Assembly (NCBI RefSeq): GCF_018324205.1
Contig: NZ_AP023356.1
Coordinates: 1,116,001 to 1,180,000 of the forward strand
Direction of reading: 5' to 3'
Length of the DNA stretch: 64,000 bases
Origin: Actinoplanes ianthinogenes
GTDB lineage: Bacteria; Actinomycetota; Actinomycetes; Mycobacteriales; Micromonosporaceae
The position numbers and the translations under genes were made by a program. The notes under the pieces were generated by a model that saw only the letters and a list, made by a program, of their open reading frames with translations, did not search any database and had not been told where the DNA came from. This document shows positions 18,196-25,581 of the stretch, in pieces. How positions within the stretch are numbered: the stretch's first letter is position 1; each line of letters opens with the position of its first letter.

Positions 18196-20898
18196 ATGGC
18201 TGATTCCACCAAACAGCAGGTCATGGAGATCCGGGCCGGGCTGTCACACGCGCTGGGCGCCGCCGAGACCGCTCTCCGGCGTGCCCAGCACGAGGCGGCC
18301 GCCGCGGCCGGGCACCTCGAGCGGGTCAGCGCGGCGGCCGGCATCCGGCGGCGCAAGCTGGCCGACACCCGGGACAAGCGGCTCCGGTCGATCACCGAGT
18401 GGCACGACACCGAGCTGAGCGCGCTGTCCGGGGCGGCGGCCGGGGCCGCTGACCGGGCGGCGCCGGGCGCCGCCGGGGAGTTGTGGCACTCGTTCGAGGC
18501 GACGCCGCTGCCGCGGGCCGCCGAGCTGCGGGTCGGGCGGTTGCTGCTGCCCACCGCCCCCGGCCCGGCCGATCCGGAGGATCCGGGACGGCCCTGGCAG
18601 TGGGATGCCGCGGCCGCGCCCGAGGCGCCGGAGGTGCCGGCCCTGGTGGAGCTGCTCGACCACGGGCACGTGGTGGTGCGGGGCGACCGGAAGATCGGCG
18701 ACGAGGTGGTGGCCGGCTTGCTGCTGCGCGCGCTGGGCACCACCACGCCCGGCACCGTGCAGGTGATCGGCTACGACCCGGAGCACCTGGGCGGCGGGCT
18801 GGCCGGGTTCGCCGCGCTCGCCGCCGTGCGGGTGCTCACCTTCGTCGCCCCGAGCGGGCTCGGCGCCCTCCTCGACGAGCTGGTCGAGCACGTCCGGCGG
18901 ATCAACGAGACGGTGCTGGCCGGGGAGTACTCGTCGCTGCGGGAGCTGCACGCGGCGACCAAGCGGCGGCCGGAGCCGTGGCGGGTGGCGGTGCTGCTCG
19001 GCGCCGGTGAGCTGAACCGGCACGAGCGGACGCAGCTGGACCGGTTGCTGCGCACCGGCGCGGCCTGCGGGGTGCACCTGATCGTGCACGGCATCGACGT
19101 GGAGCCGGGTCCGGGCATCGAGGTCGTCACGGCGGCGCCCGGCGAGGCGGCGCGGATCGGCAGTGCGGGAGATCTTCCGGTCCGCCTGGATCCCGGCCCG
19201 CCGTCCCCGATCCTGACCGCCACCTGCCGGCAGATCGCCGAGGCGGTCGCCGCCGGCCCCGCCCCGGTGGCGCTGGACAGCCTGCTGCCGGAGCCGGGCG
19301 AGGAGTGGCGGGAGAGCTCGGCGACCGGGCTGACCGCGCCGCTCGGCGACAGCCCGCAGGGCACCCGGGTGCTGGTCACGCTCAGCGACTACCCGCCGCA
19401 CGCGCTGATCGCCGGGCCGTCCGGGACCGGCAAGACCAACCTGATCTACGCCTGGATGGGCGCCCTCGCGGCCCGCTACTCCCCCGCCGAGCTGGCGTTC
19501 TACCTGCTCGACTTCAAGGAGGGCGTGTCCTTCGCCCGATTCGCCCCGGGCCGCCGTGACCAGAGCTGGCTGCCGCACGTCCGGCTGGTCGGGGTGAACG
19601 TGAACACCGACCGGGAGTTCGGCCTGGCCCTGCTCCGGTTCCTCGGCGCCGAGCTGCGCCGCCGGGCGGACGCGGCGAAACAGCACGAGGTGACCAACCT
19701 GGCCGAGCTGCGCGCCGAGGACCCGACCGGGGTGTGGCCGCGGATCGTCGCGGTGGTCGACGAGTTCCAGGTGCTGCTGGCCGGCCGGGACGCGGTCACC
19801 ACCGAGGCCGTCGACCTGCTGGAGGACCTGGCCCGCCGGGGCCGGTCGCAGGGCATCCACCTGATCCTGGCCAGCCAGGACATCTCCGGCATCGAGGCGC
19901 TGTGGGGCCGGCCGGCGCTGGTCGCCCAGTTCACGCTGCGGATCGCGCTGCCCCGGGCCCGCCGGGTGCTGGCCGAGCAGAACTCCGCCGCCGACTCGCT
20001 CCAGCGCTACCACGCGGTGGTCAACTCCGACTCCGGCGCGACCGAGGCCAACCAGATCGTCCGGGTGCCGGCCGCCGGCGACCGGGAGCAGTGGGGCGCG
20101 TTGCAGCACCGGCTGTGGCGCCGGCTGCCGCCCGGCGAGCTGCCGCCCCGGCTCTTCGACGGTGACGTGCAGCCGCGGCTCGCCGACAGCCCGGACTTCC
20201 GGGCGCTGACGCCGGAGGACTCGCCGGCCCCGGTGGCGCTGCTCGGCGAGACCATCGACGTGATGTCCCGGTCGGCGCGGACCGTGCTGCGCCGCGCGCC
20301 CGGGCGCAACCTGGCGGTGCTCGGCACCCGGGTCGAGGAGGCCTGCGCGGTGCTGGCCACCGCCGGGCGCTCGCTCGCCGCGCAGTACTCGCGGGACGGG
20401 GCGCGGTTCTCGATCGCCTGCTTCGACCAGGACGCTCAGGCGTACGCGGAGGCCCTGCACGCCCGGATCCCGGACTGCGGCTGGTACGACGCGTCGAACG
20501 TCGACTGGCTCCTGGAGGACGCCGCCGCCGAGTCGACCGCGGCGTGGCCCGCCGACCGCCCGCACTTCATCCTGCTCTACGCCGCGGACGCGCTCCCCGG
20601 CGGCAAGGCGGCGCTCGACCAGCTGCGGACCGTGCTGCGCCAGGGCCCGGAACGCCGGCTGCACGTGCTGGGCTGGTGGCGTGGCGCCGGGCTGCTCCGG
20701 GACACTCTCGGCGGGCAGGGTTCGCGGACCGACCCGATCGGCGCCTGGGTGGCCCTCGACGTGCACGGCAGCGAGCTCGCGCCGTACTACCCGGGTGCCG
20801 GCGCGCCGAACTGGTATCCGCGGCCCTGGCGGGCGCTGCACTTCGACCGCTCGGTGCATCGTGGCGCCGAGGTGATGATCCCCTACGGTGCCTCATGA
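18196..20898 (+). CDS. FtsK/SpoIIIE-type ATPase
   Basis: 900 residues. An N-terminal coiled coil (about 1-75, with RAQHEAAAAAGHLERV) is followed by an alpha/beta region to about 360. The FtsK/SpoIIIE motor domain lies at about 365-640: Walker A GPSGTGKTNLIYAW, Walker B as IVAVVDEFQVLL, and a sensor-like ILASQDISGI. There are no FtsK membrane helices and no gamma DNA-reading domain, so this is not the chromosome translocase. The single motor and partner genes recall ESX EccC or HerA-like pumps. The last gene of the cluster overlaps its stop by four bases. Confidence 0.88.
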   Translation: MADSTKQQVMEIRAGLSHALGAAETALRRAQHEAAAAAGHLERVSAAAGIRRRKLADTRDKRLRSITEWHDTELSALSGAAAGAADRAAPGAAGELWHSFEATPLPRAAELRVGRLLLPTAPGPADPEDPGRPWQWDAAAAPEAPEVPALVELLDHGHVVVRGDRKIGDEVVAGLLLRALGTTTPGTVQVIGYDPEHLGGGLAGFAALAAVRVLTFVAPSGLGALLDELVEHVRRINETVLAGEYSSLRELHAATKRRPEPWRVAVLLGAGELNRHERTQLDRLLRTGAACGVHLIVHGIDVEPGPGIEVVTAAPGEAARIGSAGDLPVRLDPGPPSPILTATCRQIAEAVAAGPAPVALDSLLPEPGEEWRESSATGLTAPLGDSPQGTRVLVTLSDYPPHALIAGPSGTGKTNLIYAWMGALAARYSPAELAFYLLDFKEGVSFARFAPGRRDQSWLPHVRLVGVNVNTDREFGLALLRFLGAELRRRADAAKQHEVTNLAELRAEDPTGVWPRIVAVVDEFQVLLAGRDAVTTEAVDLLEDLARRGRSQGIHLILASQDISGIEALWGRPALVAQFTLRIALPRARRVLAEQNSAADSLQRYHAVVNSDSGATEANQIVRVPAAGDREQWGALQHRLWRRLPPGELPPRLFDGDVQPRLADSPDFRALTPEDSPAPVALLGETIDVMSRSARTVLRRAPGRNLAVLGTRVEEACAVLATAGRSLAAQYSRDGARFSIACFDQDAQAYAEALHARIPDCGWYDASNVDWLLEDAAAESTAAWPADRPHFILLYAADALPGGKAALDQLRTVLRQGPERRLHVLGWWRGAGLLRDTLGGQGSRTDPIGAWVALDVHGSELAPYYPGAGAPNWYPRPWRALHFDRSVHRGAEVMIPYGAS

Positions 20899-21602
20899 GC
20901 GAACTGGAACCGGCCGACTTCGAGCGCGCCGACTACCGAACCGTCCTGCGCCGGCTGACCACGCTCGACCAGCGGGCCGCCGACCTGCGGGCCGAGGCGA
21001 TCGCCTGGCACGCCGAGCAGCGCGCCGCGGCCGACGAGGCGGTGCAGGCCGCGGAGGAGCAGGTGCGGGCCGCCCGGCGCGCGGTCCGGGAGGCGCAGCG
21101 CGACCTGGAGGAGGTCGACGCCCAGGCGGCCGGGTTGTGGGCGGAGTACGTGCACCGCGTCGGCCCGGTGGCGGAGCGTTTCGGCAAGCTGCCCCCGGCC
21201 AGCATCCCCCGGCAGCGGTCCGACCTGGAGGCCCGGGACTACCTCGCCGAGGTGGAGAAACGGGTGAAGTGGACGCCGCCGGCCCGGCCCATCACCTTCG
21301 GCGTCAAGCTGCTGTTCGGCGTGTTCGGGCTGGCCGGCGGGATCGTCGGAGCGCTGCTGAACCAGGTGCTGCGGGACACCGGCGCGGCGTCGACCGGCGA
21401 CTGGCACCAGGCGGCCCCCGTGGTGGCCCTGCTGGTGCTGCTGGCCTGCCCGGTGCTCGCGGTGGTCGGGGCGAAACTGGTCGCGGACCGGCGCAAGGTC
21501 GGCCTGGACACCTCGACCGTGGTCACCATCCTGGGCACCGGGCTGGTCACGGCGATGCTGCTGTTCACCGCGATGCAGTACGCGGCGGGCGGCAGCGCCT
21601 GA
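20895..21602 (+). CDS. Coiled-coil membrane protein ending the FtsK-like cluster
   Basis: 235 residues from the ATG at 20895, which overlaps the ATPase stop (ATGA). Residues 25-85 form a strong coiled coil (AEEQVRAARRAVREAQRD). Three hydrophobic segments follow at about 135-155, 170-195 and 208-230. It is a likely membrane anchor for the cytosolic ATPase. It meets the small minus-strand gene at 21605 end to end. No family recognised. Confidence 0.8.
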   Translation: MSELEPADFERADYRTVLRRLTTLDQRAADLRAEAIAWHAEQRAAADEAVQAAEEQVRAARRAVREAQRDLEEVDAQAAGLWAEYVHRVGPVAERFGKLPPASIPRQRSDLEARDYLAEVEKRVKWTPPARPITFGVKLLFGVFGLAGGIVGALLNQVLRDTGAASTGDWHQAAPVVALLVLLACPVLAVVGAKLVADRRKVGLDTSTVVTILGTGLVTAMLLFTAMQYAAGGSA

Positions 21603-21604
21603 AA

Positions 21605-21781
21605 TCAGTGCGGCGCGGCCAGGGAGCGGCGCCGCTCGGCCTCCTCGACCAGCGCGGCGGGCACGTCGACGTGGTCGCCGGCGCCGTGGGCCTCGTCATA
21701 TTCGAAATCGCCGCCGGGGTCGTACTCCGGGCCGCCCGGCTGCGGAAGGCGGGCTTCCTGCTCGTCGTTCGCATCGGTCAT
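21605..21781 (-). CDS. Small acidic protein
   Basis: 58 residues from the ATG at 21781 (MTDANDEQEARLP). Very acidic, with GGDFEYDEAHGAGDHVDVP and a short helical end. The frame is open upstream, but that part overlaps the promoter of the DUF72 gene. No family known. The gene lies in a 240-base gap between two larger genes, so it could be a small real gene or a spurious frame; coding composition favours real. Confidence 0.5.
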   Translation of the reverse strand: MTDANDEQEARLPQPGGPEYDPGGDFEYDEAHGAGDHVDVPAALVEEAERRRSLAAPH

Positions 21782-21840
21782 GCCTTCGGTTCTACCCCGC
21801 CCCGGAGTACGAAACCAGCGTTCCGGGGTATCCCGGCAGA

Positions 21841-22560
21841 GTGTTGTGGATCGGGACATCCGGGTGGCAGTACCGGGACTGGCGCGGCGGCCTCTATCCG
21901 GAGAAGCTGCCGCAGCGGCTCTGGCTGGAGCACTACGCCGAGCGGTTCCCCACCGTCGAGGTGAACAACGCGTTCTACCGGCTGCCGGAGCGCAGGACCT
22001 TCGAGCAGTGGCGGGAGCGGACGCCGGACGGGTTCGTCGTCGCGGTCAAGATGAGCCGGTACCTGACGCACGTGAAGCGGCTGCGGGAGCCGGCCGAGCC
22101 GGTGGCGCGGTTCCTGGACCGGGCCGCGGGGCTCGGCGACAAGCTCGGGCCGGTGCTGCTGCAACTGCCGCCCACCCTGCGGGCGGATCTCGGCGCGCTG
22201 GACGAGACGCTGAGCCTGTTCCCCGGCGAGGTCAGGGTGGCGGTCGAGCCCCGGCACGCCAGCTGGTTCACCCCGGACTGCGAGAAGCTGCTGCGTGCCC
22301 ATGGTGCCGCGCTGTGCTGGGCCGACCGGCGGGGGCGGCCGGTCACGCCGCTGTGGCGTACCGCGGACTTCTGCTACCTGCGGTTCCACGAGGGCGCCGC
22401 CCGGCCGTGGCCGCGTTACGGGAGGTCAGCGCTGCGGTCGTGGCGCAACCGGCTGGGCCCGGACGGTTTCGTGTACTTCAACAACGACCCGGGCGGCGCC
22501 GCGGTGATCGACGCGAACGCGTTCCGCCGGATCGTCAGTCATCACCCAGTAGATCGATGA
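21841..22560 (+). CDS. DUF72 family protein, copy 1
   Basis: 239 residues from a GTG at 21841. It begins with the DUF72 signature IGTSGWQYRDWRGG and contains EVNNAFYRLP, VAVKMSRYLTH and EPRHASWF. The family has a TIM-barrel fold and an unproven role. This copy ends SHHPVDR, and its last 26 bases overlap the 3' end of a second DUF72 gene on the other strand. Confidence 0.9.
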   Translation: MLWIGTSGWQYRDWRGGLYPEKLPQRLWLEHYAERFPTVEVNNAFYRLPERRTFEQWRERTPDGFVVAVKMSRYLTHVKRLREPAEPVARFLDRAAGLGDKLGPVLLQLPPTLRADLGALDETLSLFPGEVRVAVEPRHASWFTPDCEKLLRAHGAALCWADRRGRPVTPLWRTADFCYLRFHEGAARPWPRYGRSALRSWRNRLGPDGFVYFNNDPGGAAVIDANAFRRIVSHHPVDR

Positions 22561-23407
22561 AGGTTGAAGCATTTCGCTGCGCATAATCGGAGTAGCAATT
22601 GTTCATCAACACATGCGTGGTCGTGGCCTCATCGGCGAGCCCGCGCAGTTTCGGCACCCACTCTGCAAGTTCTTCCGCGGAATAGCGATAGCCGAACTTC
22701 TCGTGGATGTCCTTACTCGTCCACTTGTCGCTATGCCCGTGGAAACGCACCACCGCCAGATCCGCGGTCGCCGTCACCACCGGCGGCACCGACGACTTGT
22801 GCCCCTGCGGCATGTCCACCGCCACGAACGGCAGCCGATGGTTGCGCAGGAAGTCGAGGGTCTCGTCGCGGTTGCCGCCGTCGAACCAGGAGGCGTTGCG
22901 GAACTCGAAGACCGGCCGCATCGGCTTGCACCGGGCCGCGACCTCCAGCAGGTACTCCTTGTTGGACTTGCGGATGCCGAACCAGGGCGGGAACTGGAAG
23001 AGCAGCGCCCCGAGCTTGCCCGCCTCGGCGAGCGGCTCCAGCGCGCTCAGGAACCGGCTCCAGACCTCCTCGTACGCCTGCGGCGGCAGATCCTCGGGGT
23101 AGACGTTCTTCTTCGGCGTCTCCGGCCGCAGGTCCTTGTAGAGCGCGGCCACCCTGGTCGGATGCCCGGTCAGCAGGCTGAACGCTTTGATGTTGAAGGT
23201 GAAGCCGGCCGGCGTCCGCTGCGCCCACAGCGCCGCGGTCTGCTCGCTCGGCGGGTGGTAGTAGGTGGCGTCGACCTCGACGATCGGGAACTGGCGCGCG
23301 TAGAACGCCAGCCGTTTCTCCGGGGTGTCGGCGGTCGACGGGTACCACCCCGACTCGATCAGCGTCTTGTCGGTCCACCCGCAGGTACCGACCCGGATCC
23401 GTGCCAT
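22535..23407 (-). CDS. DUF72 family protein, copy 2
   Basis: 290 residues from the ATG at 23407 (MARIRVGTCGWTDKTL). Family features include EVDATYYHPPSEQTAALWA, TFNIKAFSLLTGHPTR and FEFRNASWFDG. It is longer than copy 1 and only distantly similar, so this is not a recent duplication. The two genes converge and share 26 bases at their 3' ends. Confidence 0.92.
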   Translation of the reverse strand: MARIRVGTCGWTDKTLIESGWYPSTADTPEKRLAFYARQFPIVEVDATYYHPPSEQTAALWAQRTPAGFTFNIKAFSLLTGHPTRVAALYKDLRPETPKKNVYPEDLPPQAYEEVWSRFLSALEPLAEAGKLGALLFQFPPWFGIRKSNKEYLLEVAARCKPMRPVFEFRNASWFDGGNRDETLDFLRNHRLPFVAVDMPQGHKSSVPPVVTATADLAVVRFHGHSDKWTSKDIHEKFGYRYSAEELAEWVPKLRGLADEATTTHVLMNNCYSDYAQRNASTFIDLLGDD

Positions 23408-23414
23408 GCCTGAT

Positions 23415-23450
23415 CGGTGCCCGCTCCCGCCCGCACGGAAACGGGCACCG
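23415..23450 (-). terminator. Possible terminator of the DksA/TraR-like gene
   Basis: CGGTGCCCG (23415-23423) and CGGGCACCG (23442-23450) can pair with an 18-base loop just after the stop at 23458. No T run follows, so the assignment is tentative. Confidence 0.4.
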
Positions 23451-23457
23451 CCTCGGC

Positions 23458-23880
23458 TCAGCTCGCCCGGCGCTCCCGGACCTGCTTGCAGTTGACGCAC
23501 GTGGTGGCCGAGGGGAACACCTCTAGCCGCTCCACCGGGATCGGGTTGGAGCAACCCTCACAGTTGCCGTACGTCCCGTCCTCGAGCCGCTGCATCGCGT
23601 ACTCCGCCTGGGTGCGGCGGTCGAGAAGGGTGCGCAGCAGCGACCCGGCGGCATCCCGCTCCGCCGTCTTGGACCCGCTGTCGGCCTGGTCGTCACCGGC
23701 CGAGTCGCCGATCTCGACCAGCCGCAGCCGGTGGCTCTGGGCGACCGCCTCTTCGTACTCCGCGTCGAGCTCCTCGAACCTGGTCCGCAGGAGCACCCGG
23801 ATCTGCTCGAGCTCCTCCGTCGAGCGCCCCTTGGCCGCGCTGGCGCCCTTACCGGCTACAACAGCACCGTTGACGAGCAT
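23458..23880 (-). CDS. DksA/TraR family zinc-finger protein
   Basis: 140 residues. A coiled coil from about 20 to 95 (EELEQIRVLLRTRFEELDAE) is followed by a four-cysteine zinc finger, CEGC and CVNC, at about 108-132. This is the layout of DksA/TraR proteins, which enter the RNA polymerase secondary channel. The coiled-coil tip lacks an obvious DksA-type DxxDxA motif, so DksA-like control of rRNA promoters is not assured. Actinobacterial members are widespread and poorly characterised. Confidence 0.88.
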   Translation of the reverse strand: MLVNGAVVAGKGASAAKGRSTEELEQIRVLLRTRFEELDAEYEEAVAQSHRLRLVEIGDSAGDDQADSGSKTAERDAAGSLLRTLLDRRTQAEYAMQRLEDGTYGNCEGCSNPIPVERLEVFPSATTCVNCKQVRERRAS

Positions 23881-24058
23881 CTAGTCCCCCTGCCCTTCCC
23901 TAAGCCCCAGCCGGTGGGCCTCGGGCTCGATGTGTGGAGCCGCCCTGATACCCACCGCCGGAGGCCCCAAACCGGGACCCCCGCGAAAAAGTAACCGGAG
24001 CATAACTGTCAGTGGTCGGTTGCGCCACGGACTCAGCGAGCGGGTCTTGTGCCGACGA

Positions 24059-24691
24059 TCACCCCGGCGCCACGACCAGGGCCGGATGCCGCGGATCGTC
24101 GACCCGGACGACCACATCCGCGAAAGTCTGGGGGGCCACCTCTCCCACATATCGGGCAAAGGCGGGCAGCGTCCAGCGGTCCTCCGGTGCGGTACGCCGA
24201 GCCAGCGCGGCGGCCGAGAGCTCAAGGTGGACGGTGACGTCGAAGGGCAGCCCGGCGCCGAGCAGCAACGGGCCGCTGACCAGCACGATCGCATTCGCCG
24301 GCAGGGAACGGTAGGGCTCCCGGGCGGCGCGGTCGGTCACCGGGTTCCACAGACGGGTGACGATCCGCCCGGAGCCGTCCGGCGCGGCCGGGTCGAGCAC
24401 CTCGCGGATCAGTCCGGCCTCGTCGAACCAGCCGGCGTAGAACGAGTCCGGATTGGTGCGGCCGAACTCCAGCCGCACCGAGGCCGGGCGCAGGAAATCC
24501 CTGGTGTCGATGCGGACGGCCGGGCGGCCACGCACGCGCAGCGGGTCGATCAGGGCGTCGGCGAGCCGGTCCGGGGCGGCCGCGTCCGCGCCGTCCACGG
24601 CCACCCGGACCCTAGTGTCGGATTCCCGACTGGCCAGCCGATCGGCAAGGTCCTCGACGAGCACGGCGAACGAGACGGGAACAACGCGCAT
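24059..24691 (-). CDS. Uridine-kinase-like protein with degenerate P-loop
   Basis: 210 residues. The layout is that of the uridine kinase/phosphoribulokinase group: VRVAVDGADAAAPDRLADAL at the P-loop position, RIDTRDFLRP for the base-binding step, and NAIVLVSGPLLLGAGLP. The P-loop lacks the GxxGSGKS lysine and serine, having GADAAAPD instead, so phosphoryl transfer by the usual route is doubtful. It is three bases after the winged-helix regulator, so they probably form an operon. Confidence 0.75.
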   Translation of the reverse strand: MRVVPVSFAVLVEDLADRLASRESDTRVRVAVDGADAAAPDRLADALIDPLRVRGRPAVRIDTRDFLRPASVRLEFGRTNPDSFYAGWFDEAGLIREVLDPAAPDGSGRIVTRLWNPVTDRAAREPYRSLPANAIVLVSGPLLLGAGLPFDVTVHLELSAAALARRTAPEDRWTLPAFARYVGEVAPQTFADVVVRVDDPRHPALVVAPG

Positions 24692-24694
24692 CGG

Positions 24695-25249
24695 TCAATC
24701 GTGCGGCATGATCGTGATCCGGGCCTCGTCGGCCAGCCGGTAGCCCACACCGTAGACGGTGGTGACCGCGGGCACGCTGGCGCCCAGCTTGAGCCGCAGG
24801 CGGCGGACGTGCACGTCGACCGTGCGCTCCCCGGCCCGCTCGTAACCCCACACCCCGGCGAGCAGCTGGGCGCGGCTGAACACCCGGCGCGGCCGCTCCG
24901 CGAGGTAGAGCAGCAGGTCGAACTCGAGCCGGGTGAGCGGCACCGGCTCACCGTCCAGCAGCACCTGCCGGGAGCCGGTGAGCAGCCGCACCTCCGGACC
25001 GGTGGGAACGGGCTCGGGCTCCGGCTCGACCGGGACCGTGGCCGACTCGACGGTCACCGTGCCGCGGCTGAGCTCGACCAGCTCACGGACCGCGGCCAGC
25101 AACCGATGCGCCTGTGGGGACACGGCGTCCCCGGTGAGCGGGATCGCGAGCGTCACGGTCAGCGCCGGTTCGGCACGCCGGCTGCCCGGACCACGGCCCG
25201 GGCCGGCAGAACGACGATCGGCACGCGGCGACAATGCGCTGACCGGCAT
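24695..25249 (-). CDS. Winged-helix (OmpR/PhoB-type) DNA-binding protein without receiver
   Basis: 184 residues from the ATG at 25249, with GGGGGA eight bases upstream; an in-frame start at 25429 would add 60 residues of poor coding quality. The C-terminal about 95 residues are an OmpR-type winged helix ([38 protein letters not shown]). There is no phosphorylation domain; the N-terminal half has a short LTVTLAIPL segment and a Pro/Glu linker. It may act constitutively or bind a ligand. Confidence 0.85.
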   Translation of the reverse strand: MPVSALSPRADRRSAGPGRGPGSRRAEPALTVTLAIPLTGDAVSPQAHRLLAAVRELVELSRGTVTVESATVPVEPEPEPVPTGPEVRLLTGSRQVLLDGEPVPLTRLEFDLLLYLAERPRRVFSRAQLLAGVWGYERAGERTVDVHVRRLRLKLGASVPAVTTVYGVGYRLADEARITIMPHD

Positions 25250-25581
25250 TGATTGATCCCCCAAGAATTTGCAGCGGCAAGCGAATATGCTCGATCGCTG
25301 AGGAACTTCACGACCCCCCATGATCCCCATCGCCGTGAATACCTCACCGTAGGCAAAGCGGGCCTGATATTTCCGGGCGTCCGCTTTGCCGGTCAAGCCG
25401 CGATCCACAGTGTGAGAAAGATGTTCCATATTGTTCCCGGTAACACGAATGCATTCCGGTAACGCTTTCTGTCAGCCGCATTAAGCATTGCCGAACGCTG
25501 TGCGGCTGACCTGCGACGGAACACGACGAAGGGGCGCCGCGGAATCCGCGGCGCCCCTTCGTTCCAGAAACCTAAGTGAAA
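25250..25581 (-). promoter_or_regulatory. Leader region of the winged-helix gene with two hairpins
   Basis: This gap is less GC-rich than its surroundings. Two 10-base inverted repeats stand out: GGCAAAGCGG (25352-25361) with CCGCTTTGCC (25381-25390), and GTCAGCCGCA (25471-25480) with TGCGGCTGAC (25501-25510). They lie upstream of the winged-helix gene and could be operators or leader RNA structures. The secA2 terminator occupies the far end. Confidence 0.45.
25527..25561 (-). terminator. Hairpin after secA2
   Basis: Arms 25527-25542 and 25546-25561 form a perfect 16-base stem with an AAT loop, 21 bases after the secA2 stop. No T tract follows. Confidence 0.75.
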
